Source: Mangifera indica
Taxonomy: Eukaryota > Streptophyta > Magnoliopsida > Sapindales > Anacardiaceae
DNA length: 64,000 nt
Reading direction: 5' to 3'
Assembly: GCF_011075055.1 (NCBI RefSeq)
Contig: NC_058137.1
Location: 20,631,463-20,695,462, forward strand
The position numbers and the translations under genes were made by a program. The notes under the pieces were generated by a model. That model was not told the DNA's origin. It made no database searches and worked only from the letters and a program-made list of their open reading frames with translations. Below are positions 35,193 to 45,132 of the stretch, in pieces; position 1 is the stretch's first letter; each line of letters begins with the position of its first letter.

Positions 35193-35245
35193 AAAATTTT
35201 TAGTCTCTTAATTATTTTTATAACATTAAAATGAAATGTTTTATC

Positions 35246-35363
35246 AATAATAAAATTATATGTATTTATTTTTTATATATAAATGATACACATTTGATGT
35301 ATATCATTAAATAATTAAGTAATTTTTATTTAAAGATAAACTAATACCTAAAAATATAATAAT

Positions 35364-35450
<87 letters not shown>

Positions 35451-35482
35451 GTATCAAAAAATAAGTATACATAACAATACTC
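35246..35482. mobile_element. Family-2 MITE expanded by an (AT)n tract
   Basis: The ends AAAATTATATGTATTTATTT and AAATAAGTATACATAA match the inverted termini of family 2. The arm contains ATCATTAAATAATTAAGTAA. A 79-bp (AT)n run (35369-35447) has grown inside the right arm. Confidence 0.5.
35369..35447. repeat. (AT)n microsatellite, about 79 bp
   Basis: This is an uninterrupted alternating AT tract. Reading through it gives a meaningless Tyr-Ile repeat frame. Confidence 0.95.
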
Positions 35483-35814
35483 ATCTTATCACTTATGCAT
35501 TTCAAAGGGGTACTAATGGAATTTCAAAGTTTCAAATTATTTCCCTACAATACAAACTGGGGCAAAAATTGTGAAACACCTTTGACCGAAATCAAATTCA
35601 ATCCCTGCGAAAATAAAAGTAAAATCACATCAGGATTACTGTGTAAACAATTTTTTGATATAATTTTATATATAAATAATAAAATATTATTATATAATAA
35701 AATAATTAAAAATTAGATATAAAATAATATTATTTATATAATAATATATTATTATTTATGTATAAAAAAATTAGTTTATGTTGTGGACACGGAGAAATAA
35801 AATTAACCTGCTAA

Positions 35815-38084
35815 TTCTTCTTTTTTCGGTTTAGGTTTCTCAAGACCACCACCCAGTCTAACGCTTCCTCTGCTAGGGGTTTGCTGTCTTCTTCCACCTG
35901 GTACTTTCTCTTTCTTCACCTATATTTGCATTCTTTTTCATGAATGTAATATAAACAAATATCATTTTTATATGGTTTGCTCCAATTTTTGTTCGTTTAA
36001 TTCAAACTGAGTGGAGTATAGATGATTTATGAGTTTAGTTTGTTTGATTTCAGTGTGTAATGGATTACAGTTGTCTAGGTAGATCTGATTTTTTTTTTTG
36101 TGGTTCTTCCACTTTGAAATTTGGAGTCAAAATTATTTAAAATGTTGAGGCTAGTTATTCCCATGGTGGTTTTGCTTCAGCATATTGAAACAAGCGACGA
36201 ATTGAAACATTATTAGTTTTGGTTGTTGAAGCAAACACTAGAACTTCTAGTCACTTTTTGTTGTAGGAGTTATCTTCTTGGTAGGTGCTGCAATTAGTAT
36301 GTTGTTCATAAAAGCTAACCAATGGGACGTTTGTTGATTACTTGTGTTGGATATATATATACTCCAACTGGGATTTAGCTTTTTTGAGGAGTGCAACATG
36401 TGTGTATTATCGTATTGTACGATATAGGAAATGGGCATGGATCAAGACGGATATTGAGAAGTAATTAAGTAGACGGTGCTTCATGTGCTTTTTTGTGAGG
36501 ATTTTAATATTAAATATTTACTTACTATAGCTAACTAATGGGTCATTGTGGATTTTCATTTGTCAACTTTTTTATCTTTTGCCTGGGTTTTAGCATGTTT
36601 ATAGGCACTAAACTATAATTTTTTTATTGTAAGAAATGATCATGATTGAGATGTCTTTGAAAAGTTATGATATGGTTATGGCTGGTAAAGGTAGATATGA
36701 GTTCAATTTTAAAGTTGAATAGAGTTTCTTTAAGATTTTTTCCTGATATTTGACACTATAGTATCATTTCATATTGGCTAGATTAGCTTTGTGGAGATAT
36801 TATTTATTAAATTTAATGATTATTTAATTAATGCTAATACTTTTACACTGGATTCAGAAGTTGTGTATTTGTAACTAAATACGATTTCAATAACGTTTTA
36901 TGGCATTCCTAGTATATGCTTTCATGTTTATGAGTGATGTACCTTTTTTTCATCTTCTTTTTTGGATTTCTAGGAGGAAAGAATCTATGCTTTACATTAT
37001 ATTAGAATACATGCTTAAATTTAAGCAACTTTGATATTAGCAGAAGATTCTCCTTACAGTATAGATTGCTATAAAAATTCATATTGTGAATTTAGATGTG
37101 TTTAGAGGATACGGAATTGAAGTTTTTTTTCGGGTAGGGAAAAGCTTTCCTAAGAGCCTAACCTTTATGCTGCCATCTTTCAACATTGTCACCAATGTTT
37201 GATTGCATATAAGTTATAGAGAAGGAACTGAGGGCTTCTTGCCCTTTTACTTAACTGTTCCCTTGTAATTGTTTTTTGCTGCATTGACATAAATAAGTCC
37301 ATCTCCGGCAGATCAATTTCTCATTTCTCACATCTTTTTTCCTTTTTTTCTAAATTATTTCCTGTTTTTTCATATAGCAAAATGTACAGATGCTCTTTTA
37401 AGTGCTTTTAGAGGAACTTTTTTCTGAATTCTGCAGAGTTTTTTTAATCCTGACAAAGTATTGTAGGATTGTTGATACATCTGGGATTAGTTGTGGGTAT
37501 TTAGCTCATTTTCATAGATTTATTTGGGGAAATTCTTGAAGCTTGGGAAACATTGTTGTTAATTTTAAAAATATGTAGGTTTTGTCTGTAATTTTGTTAA
37601 TACTTGATGAAGAATTTTCTTTTCAAGGAATGAAGGGATTTGATATATATACATTTTTGATGAATGAGAGGGTTTAACCTTTTCATTTCTAATATAATCT
37701 TTTCTATGTGTGTTTGTCAAAGGAGAGCTTCAATTTATGTTTCTCCTTTCTTTTTTTAAATGAAATTGCAATACTGGTTTTGATAATTATAGTAAAATTA
37801 AAATTATCTACATTTTTTAATTTGTATTGCCTTGTTAGCCACAAATGTCGTTTATAACATTCTTACGTACGAAACATACTATTTTTCATACACTGTCAAT
37901 CACATAAATATCACGGAAATTTGCCCAAGTACATATTCAATATGTTAAGTCACTTTCAAGACTGCTTCACATGTACACTAAATGCTTGCTTGTTAGGATT
38001 TTGTCAATTATTTGATCATTTATTAGAATTTTATTTTTAACAGCACTAATAAATCTATTTGTTCGCCTGATTGGAAAATTGCAG
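35815..38084 (+). other. Probable leader exon and long first intron of the GNA1-like gene
   Basis: About 35815-35900 is a C/T-rich stretch (GACCACCACCCAGTCTAACG) with leader character. It ends at CACCTG followed by GT, a weak 5' splice site. The following ~2.18 kb is T-rich with no coding frame, as in long plant 5' UTR introns, and ends TTGGAAAATTGCAG at 38084. The exon then carries about 38 bases before the ATG at 38123. The exact leader is inferred. Confidence 0.45.
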
Positions 38085-38122
38085 TTACTAGTTTATTAGA
38101 TAGAGAACTTAGGTTGACCAGA

Positions 38123-38596
38123 ATGCAGAACACTGACTTACCCAATGAGGGAAACAAATTTCAAGTCCGGAAATTAGAGATCACTGACAAAAGCAAGGGT
38201 TTCATTGAGTTATTGCAGCAACTAAGTGTTTGTGACTCTGTGTCTGACAAGCAATTCGAAGAGTGATTTCAAGAACTCAGTGCTTATGGTGATGATCAGA
38301 TTGTTTGTGTGATTGAAGATAATCATTCTGGGAAAATTATCGCAACTGGGAGTATGTTCATCAAGAGGAAGTTTCTGAGAAATTGTGGAAAAGTTGGGCA
38401 TATTGAAGGTGTTGTAGTTGACACCAGTGCGCGAGGAATGCAATTGGTAAAGAAGATAATCAAATTCCTTACAAACCATGCACATGGAATGGAGTGTTAC
38501 AAGGTAATTCTTGATTGCCGCGTTGACAATAAAGCATTCTATGAGAAATGCGGTTTCAAAGGGAAAGCAATACAGATGGCTCGGTACTTTGTTTGA
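38123..38596 (+). pseudogene. GNA1: Glucosamine-6-phosphate N-acetyltransferase (GNA1-like), in-frame stop
   Basis: GNA1 transfers acetyl from acetyl-CoA to glucosamine-6-phosphate in UDP-GlcNAc synthesis. The frame from ATG 38123 to TGA 38594-38596 is 157 codons, close to the ~150-residue plant enzyme. It aligns throughout: KFQVRKLEITDKSKGFIELL, YGDDQIVCVIED, KFLRNCGKVGHIE, CYKVILDC and AFYEKCGFKGKAIQMARYF. Codon 48 is TGA (38264-38266), where the family has Arg (CGA needs one change). The acetyl-CoA loop normally reads RGKQLGKK and here reads RGMQLVKK; HIEDVVVD here is HIEGVVVD. These changes at conserved sites suggest loss of constraint rather than an assembly error alone. A 96-codon frame from the internal ATG at 38309 remains but lacks the N-terminal part of the fold. 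GNA1 is needed for UDP-GlcNAc synthesis, so an intact paralogue is expected elsewhere. Confidence 0.85.
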
Positions 38597-38974
38597 GAAA
38601 TAATTTTCTTGATGTTATATTTTTTCATATTTGCACTCATTGAAATAGCGAAACACAAGCTAACTTTTTCTTATTTGAAACACATTCTAATATTTGTGGG
38701 TTCTATTGTACTTTAGCGAAACCTGGAGGAAATTTATTGAGCCCCGATCAGACTACTAAAAAATTTTGATGTGTAAATCATCAGATCAAACTAACCGACC
38801 AGAATTTGGTTGCCATCTACTTCTAAAGATAAATAACGACAACAGGACAAGGTTAATACATGTTACATTTAAGCTAACAACTTGAACACAAATAATTCTT
38901 CCTTTTTCACTTCTCATCGAATCAAGACCCATCCAACATTCTCCAAACATCTGGTTTGAGACTTCATGCCAAAA

Positions 38975-41845
38975 TCACCTCTTTCTCTTGCTAAATGAGC
39001 TTCGCCTTTCTGCCTCTTTTTCTGCAACGAGAACATAAAACTCAGATCCAAGCATCTCATGAACGTCAAGATTCATGGTCTTGCTCAAGTTCACTGTTTC
39101 CATGATCACTTCTAAAGTTATATTGAAGCCCAATGTAGACAAGACACGAATGGCATTAGCAATTCTGCATATGTTTTGCCTAGTTTCGGGTGGGGTCTGA
39201 TTTTCAACTTGTTCATCAAGATCCGTGGTAATTCCATCAGATTTCTTTGCTGGCTGTTCAGAATCATTTAATTGATCTGCTACAATCTTATCTCTGGTTT
39301 CGACATGTTCACCCACCCAGATAAACCCATTACATCCAAGTATCAAGTCAACTCCATACTCTTCCAGGTGGTGAAAATGTTGTTTCCGTCTCTTCACTAG
39401 ATAGGGATCAATCTTCAGCATTTGGCCCTTCTCAAGCTGAACGTATATTTATACACATTGATATAAGATACATCAAAATTACGAAAAATCTAAGAGCAAT
39501 ACTATGCATCAAATATAAGATATTATACGTATTCACTTTGAGTATATAAATAGATACATATTTATATGTATCATCACATGATTAACCATTAGTTATCCTT
39601 AACCAAAATCACTCAATCTCATAATGACACATAACTGTATACCCATTTATATACGCAAAATTGGTACACATAGTTTTATTGAAAATCTAAATGCTTGTAT
39701 ATAATGATGTAAGCATGGCAAGTCAAGAAAACAGTAAAATAAATCCAACTTATTGTAAGTAAATGAATCTCTTAATCAATATTGTTGTGATCGAATTATG
39801 TTACTGTTTGTCAACCTAGAAATCGGTACTTTAGGCATTATTGATTTACAGTTTCTTTTTCTCAAGGGTTATTTTCCTTTTAAGCCAATAAAGAAAACCC
39901 ATTAGGTTACTCATTTAGCAATATTTTTTATTTGATAGTCTTTTGCCTATATGTTCCTTTCACATGTACATTCTTCTTCTTTATGTTAGATATGTAAATG
40001 AAAGCACCAGTGAAGTTTGCAACATGCACGAGTAGAATATAGAAATTAATAAATATAACATACCTTTCCATATTTCTGATTTCTTGCTTGGAGTTGTAAA
40101 CTGCCATCATTCTGGGAACTACGAACTTCAGCCTGAAAAACAGAAAGTTACCTGTCATATTAGACTATTCGTTCATTTTCCCTTTCTAACAGCACAAAGT
40201 ATACCAGACAATAAATTAGATTGTAGCAAAGCACTCACACACACAAGATCATTCTCTGTGAAAATACTGCGCATATTTAGTTCATCCACAGCAGTTCTCC
40301 GCCTCTACAATAAAGAGAAACCACAATGCAAAATTATTATGGATGTTTGGGGATACCTTGATAAAAACAAACAAAATGTATGCCATTGATATGAACAGAC
40401 TATTAGGATTACAAGGGATTGATACACAACCCCCATCATGAGAGCAACTATAAGATATACTAAAAGTAGAAATAAATGTATAATCAATCCCCATTCATAA
40501 CTATGAGACTGTATGCCTTCATAAGCTGAAAACAACACAGAAGACCAAATTCTTCTTTAAACAAATAATATAAAATTGCTACACAGATTCTCTTAGAGCG
40601 ATTTGTGTGCAATTTTTTTCCGAAGAAATGAAGCTTTTGCTTCAACATAGACTACTAGTAATCTGTCAAATATATCTAAAACGCCAAAGTGATGAGGAAG
40701 ATGACCACAATCCTTATCAAAACCACCAAAGACTAACAACAAGCCTGATTCAAACTCTTTTAAACCCATACAACAAGATTTCCGATATAAATTCCTAAAG
40801 CCATAATTGATAAAACTACAGTTAAGCCATTTAATGATCAGTTATGAAACATAAGAGAGATGAATCTTGAGGAAAAAAACTACAGGTTCCATGACATGAC
40901 TGAGGTAAAAGCGCAGATTATAATAAAGACATTTTTACCCAAAAGAAAGGAAAAGACAATAACCGTTCACTTTCATAAACCTAATCATTATAGGTATGGT
41001 ATCTCTTTCTATTTTGAAAAACTAAAAATATATCCAAGGACAAACTATTTGAATGTATATATCACTCAATGGTCCATTAAGCTGGAATTAAACAGAATCT
41101 GTTACCTGAATTCCATCAGGTAAATTCATTGAAGAAAGCATCAAAATTGCATCTTGTTGGAAATTTATTTCCAATTTCCACCGCTTCGGAGCAACCTAAA
41201 AAAAACCAATGATTATTCAACAAGGTTAGCATATCAAAGAAATTTATTTTTAATACAATTTAATAAATTAAAATTTCTTTTTGGCAGTAATAAAAATGTT
41301 GGAAGGAGCACTATTAGTCAGTATTACCTCAATAACACGTCCTATCACAATGTCTCCAGTCTCTGGCTTGTATCTAGAAAATAATCAACAGCTAAGCATT
41401 AACATCAAGTTTCACTAACTGATTCATTTAAAATACTAATTATGCCTAGTAAATTTTGATTACCTGGAACGTAAAGTCCGCACATATATCAACTTGTTGA
41501 TTCGCTCAACTACTCCACAAACTGTTGCAACCAGCTCACCCTTACGATCTGATGTTCCATGGCCCCTATATTCCATTTAACCCAAGAACAAATAATTATA
41601 TAATAAGAGAAAAGACCCCTATCTTTTATCAAATCCAGATAATATATATAATCATAAAAGAAAAGAATTATGAGAGTGGGAACAAATGCTAACTTCAGAA
41701 TGCCATTTTCGTAAATGTGGATGCTATCAGCAACTGTGACACAGGAGTTAGAGTTGGACTTAGAAGAGAAAGACTCTAGCTTTTCAAGAGCAGTTTGTAG
41801 TCTTATCTTTTGGGTTTGATTCAGTGAAAGCTGCAAATTCCTCAT
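38975..41845 (-). CDS. RRP4: Exosome complex component RRP4, 7 exons, 328 aa
   Basis: RRP4 is an S1/KH cap subunit of the RNA exosome, which degrades and processes RNA from the 3' end. Exons (minus): 41845-41694, 41565-41464, 41373-41328, 41195-41106, 40304-40239, 40132-40064 and 39436-38975. All introns are GT-AG and the joined length is 987 nt with no stop. The ATG at 41843-41845 gives MRNLQLSLNQTQKIRL, matching the family start. Conserved blocks follow in order: GELVATVCGVVERI, YKPETGDIVIGRVIEVA, KRWKLEINFQQDAILMLSSM, DGSLQLQARNQKYGK (S1), LKIDPYLVKRR, the KH-type GCNGFIWVG (about 209-217), then RIANAIRVLSTLGF and LEVIMETVNLS. Length is near that of Arabidopsis RRP4. Nothing suggests inactivation. 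Intron 6 holds a family-2 MITE. Confidence 0.96.
39494..39680. mobile_element. Family-2 MITE inside RRP4 intron 6
   Basis: The foldback runs from AGCAATACTATGCATC to TGGTACACATAGTTTTATTG. Its arms contain GTATATAAATAGATACATAT and TGTATACCCATTTATATACG, which are inverted partners, and the interior has AAAATCACTCAATCTCAT. It sits in the 627-bp intron between exons 6 and 7 and leaves both splice sites intact. Confidence 0.6.
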
Positions 41846-41913
41846 CTTCAAGCTTTTATAATTTAGAGAGCCTACAGGGTCTGCTTGGTTGGATGAGATG
41901 AAGAGAGAGTGTT

Positions 41914-41924
41914 ATTTTATATAG
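41914..41924 (-). promoter_or_regulatory. Candidate TATA box of RRP4
   Basis: The minus strand reads CTATATAAAAT about 70 bases upstream of the RRP4 start codon. The spacing would leave a short 5' UTR. It is a good match to the plant TATA consensus, but AT-rich DNA makes chance matches common. Confidence 0.4.
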
Positions 41925-41929
41925 AAACG

Positions 41930-44330
41930 AAAGAAAAATTATTTAATTAGATTTCAAATAAAGAAAGTAGATTCTCTAACAATCATATTAACTTTTTCAT
42001 TTGCTTTCTATACAATTTTCACGCAATGCAAATGCCACCAAGAGCTAAGCTTCATCATTCTTTCACAAACAAATGGCTTCCATCTTAGTTCTATTGGTTT
42101 CCCAAAAGCTCCACAAGATTTTAATTCCAACTTGACATGTAGGATAAAAAGAGATGACTCAAACAAGTGTTATGATATTCTGTTTCCCATCTTATATTAA
42201 TGAGTTATGGCCAAATTTAAAAAAGGTAATCACACAAATGGATATGAACATTCAAGAGGAACTGGAAAGTGCATAATGCAATACTACTCAAATAACATAA
42301 TTTAAACTAATTTGTGGACTTGTTCCAATCCGCCAATTGAGAATTACAAAAAATAAAAATCATAGTAAAAACCTCATAAATCATTCCATAAGTCAGTGTT
42401 TGGCATCCAGGTCAGACCTATGTTCTCTACCTGGTAAACTAATAACTTCAATTTTTCAATCAAATTAACAAATAGATCGTACTAGTGCTATTAAAAATAA
42501 AATTCTCATATAGGATCAAATACTTAACAAAATGCTAACAAGCAAGCATTTGGTGTACAGGTGAAGCAGCCTTTGCAAGTGCATCTAGATATTGTCTATA
42601 TACTTGGGCAAAATTTCATGATATTTATGCAATTGACAGCATATGAAAAATAGCATAATTTCTCAAAAAAAAGATAACACATGAACGGAAGAACTTGTAC
42701 TAGCATATGAAAGTGTGAAAATATCAATCTACAGAACCATCAAATGAGCCCATAAAAACACTACTGAACACTACATAGTTAGAATGTTATAAACTACATT
42801 TGTTGCTAACAAGAAAATACAAATTTAAAAATGCAGATAATTTTACTTTAATGATCAAAACCATTGTTGCATTTTCAGAAATTAAAAAAAAAAGAAACAT
42901 AAATTTAAGCTCTTTCCCTTAACAAACACACATAGAAAAATTGCTTTCAAAATAATTAAATAAATGAACCTTCTTATTCTTCAAAAAGTTGTATATATCA
43001 AATCCCTTCAAAAGAAAATTCCTCATTGAATATTAACAAAATTACAGACAAAAGCTACAAATTTTAAAAAATCAGCAAGAATGTTTCTCATGCTTCATGA
43101 AATTCCCCATATAAATCTATTAAAAATGAGCTAACTAACCACAACTAACTCCATATGTACCAACAACTATATAGCACCAAAACAAAAACGCTGAAACACA
43201 TTTTCTCAAAAATATTAAAAAGGGACACTTGGGGAAACATATAAATATGAAAATATAAGGGTTTTTTATAAATACAAAAATTTTTATAAAAAATACAGCA
43301 ACCTATATATATATATTTTTTAAATACAGCAACCTCACACTTTTTCCACTGCTTCCAAGAAGTATTTGCAAACCTACATTAAAGCAATATATGCAAAGAA
43401 TCATTCTGCATATAATTAAAACGAGCATTGATAAATCAAGACTAACCATTAAATCAGAATTACAGAAATTTCCACATTGGATAAACAAAATCAAATAGTA
43501 ACCATTAAAAAGCAAAAGAACTCAATGCATTACCTAAATCAGAATCAAAACAACTAATCACACTAACAGCTCACTGACCCAACAAAACTCAAACTCAACA
43601 GAAAGACAAAAACTCTCACATTGGTAAAACCAAACCAAAACTAAACTAAACAAAACAAAACAAACATTGGGAAGCAAAGGGACTTTACAAAGTACCACCG
43701 CACATCACCGCCCTAGGAAGCCCTAGTCTACATCCAATTTAATTGAGAATATATCATCTTATTTAGACTTCATGCAAATATTTATCACCCAAATCCAAAT
43801 GCAGAGAGGCTGAAGCCATGGAAACAGTCATCAGGACCACAAAATCACAAGCTCAAAAGACATAACCCAACAAGCAGAAAGCAAAGGAAAGCAAAAACAA
43901 GTACTAAATACTAAAGAGAAGAAAAAAAAATTTGCATTCTCTACAGCACTCGTATTATCAGATTCTAAATCGGATGAAAAGTTCTCATTTCTCAATCGGA
44001 TATGAAGAATAACGTCCCAGATTCGATGCACTGATGAAGACGGCTGTTCTAGACTTCACCGAGAGTTTGAGACGCCAAAGAGGAGGAGAGTTCGTTCTGT
44101 CGATGTACTGATGAAGCCAAAGTGCCGAACAAATCATCTATTCACCGACGAACGGGGGACGAGAGTTCACCGATACTTCGAAACGCCGCCGAGGATAGGA
44201 GTCGAGACGCTGGAGACGGAGACAAGCCGAGAGGCCTGGGACGGAAAGGAGTACTTAAGACCTACGAAATTTAAAAAAAAACCTAACCTATCGTATTAAG
44301 AAATGAGGTGTTAGGTTAGGTATTTTTTAA
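41930..44330. other. Non-coding region upstream of RRP4, with a GC-richer tail
   Basis: 41930-43600 is A-rich with no supported gene. 43189-43298 is a transposon fragment (listed separately). 43950-44260 is unusually GC-rich for the window, with two imperfect copies of GATGCACTGATGAAGACGG / GATGTACTGATGAAGCCAA (44024 and 44103) and two of CGAGAGTT(T/C)...GAAACGCC type. It could be the leader or promoter of a minus-strand transcript. No long frame or splice signal pair supports a protein. Confidence 0.4.
43189..43298. mobile_element. Fragment of the transposon that interrupts type I copy C
   Basis: GGAAACATATAAATATGAAA, then ATATAAGGGTTTTTTATAAA and ATTTTTTATAA-like words, match the left half of the 58039-58598 element. 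The fragment shows no termini. Confidence 0.5.
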
Positions 44331-45132
44331 GGCCAAACGACTATTTCCCACCCAAGGTATGTTGCAATCTCAAGTTTCCACCCTTTAACTATGGAAACAC
44401 CAAACACCCACTTATGGCCGGTTAAATTTAACGAAACCCTAATAGTGGTAAGGGTAAAATTGTCATTTTCTCTATAATATTAAAAATAAACTAAAATAAA
44501 ATCTACTTTTGCCCCCCTAAACTTTAAAAATTAAAATTTTCCCTTAGCCTAAGTTTTAAAAAATCGCAGTTTCACCCTAGGGTTTCTTTTTGAAATCTCC
44601 GGCTCCATTGCCGACGGCCTCTCCCTTCCGAAGTATCCTCTCCTTCCGGCGATCTCTTTCCTCTCATTTGGATGTCTGATTGGCATTAGAGAAGCCGTGG
44701 AAGAAGAAGAACTTCGTCGGGGAAGACAAAATTCTTCGTCTTCCCAGTCGTCATCGTTTGGGAAGACGATTTCTCTTCCCAAACGACATCTCTTTGTGCC
44801 GAATGGGTTGGGGTAGAGTTGAAGGGGGCCGTCGGTGGAAGAGAAACCGTCGGGGGGGGAAGATAGTCGGCGATGGCGTCGAAGAAAGTGAAAGGGTTTG
44901 GAAATAAACCCTATGGGGAGAGGGGGGAGAGGGGGGATGCGATCTTTTCAAACTTAGCTTAAGGAAAAAATATTAGTTTTTAAACTTTTAGGGGGGGAAA
45001 TAAGATTAAATTTTCAGGGGTTAGGGTTTCGTTAAATTTAACCGGTCATGGGTGGATGTTTGGTATTTCCATAGTTAAAGGGTGGAAACTTGAGATTGCA
45101 ACATACCTTGGGTGGGAAATAGTCGTTTGGCC
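44331..45132. mobile_element. MULE-type MITE, complete, 802 bp
   Basis: Termini are GGCCAAACGACTATTTCCCA and its exact reverse complement. The 9-bp target duplication ATTTTTTAA is at 44322-44330 and 45133-45141. The core (44630-44900) is GC-rich and folds back around the GGAAGACGA/TCGTCTTCC region. ORFs in it (for example 44549-44782 minus and 44680-44907 plus) are products of this palindrome and should not be annotated as genes. Confidence 0.9.

Noticed and set aside
35365..35574. Tyr-Ile repeat open frame
   Set aside because: It is the translation of an (AT)n microsatellite.
38264..38266. TGA in GNA1 read as selenocysteine
   Set aside because: Land plants lack the selenocysteine insertion machinery, and relatives have Arg here. 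A nonsense change is the simple reading.
44549..44951. Several frames with Arg/Ser-rich proteins on both strands
   Set aside because: They are by-products of the GC-rich inverted-repeat core of the MITE at 44331-45132.
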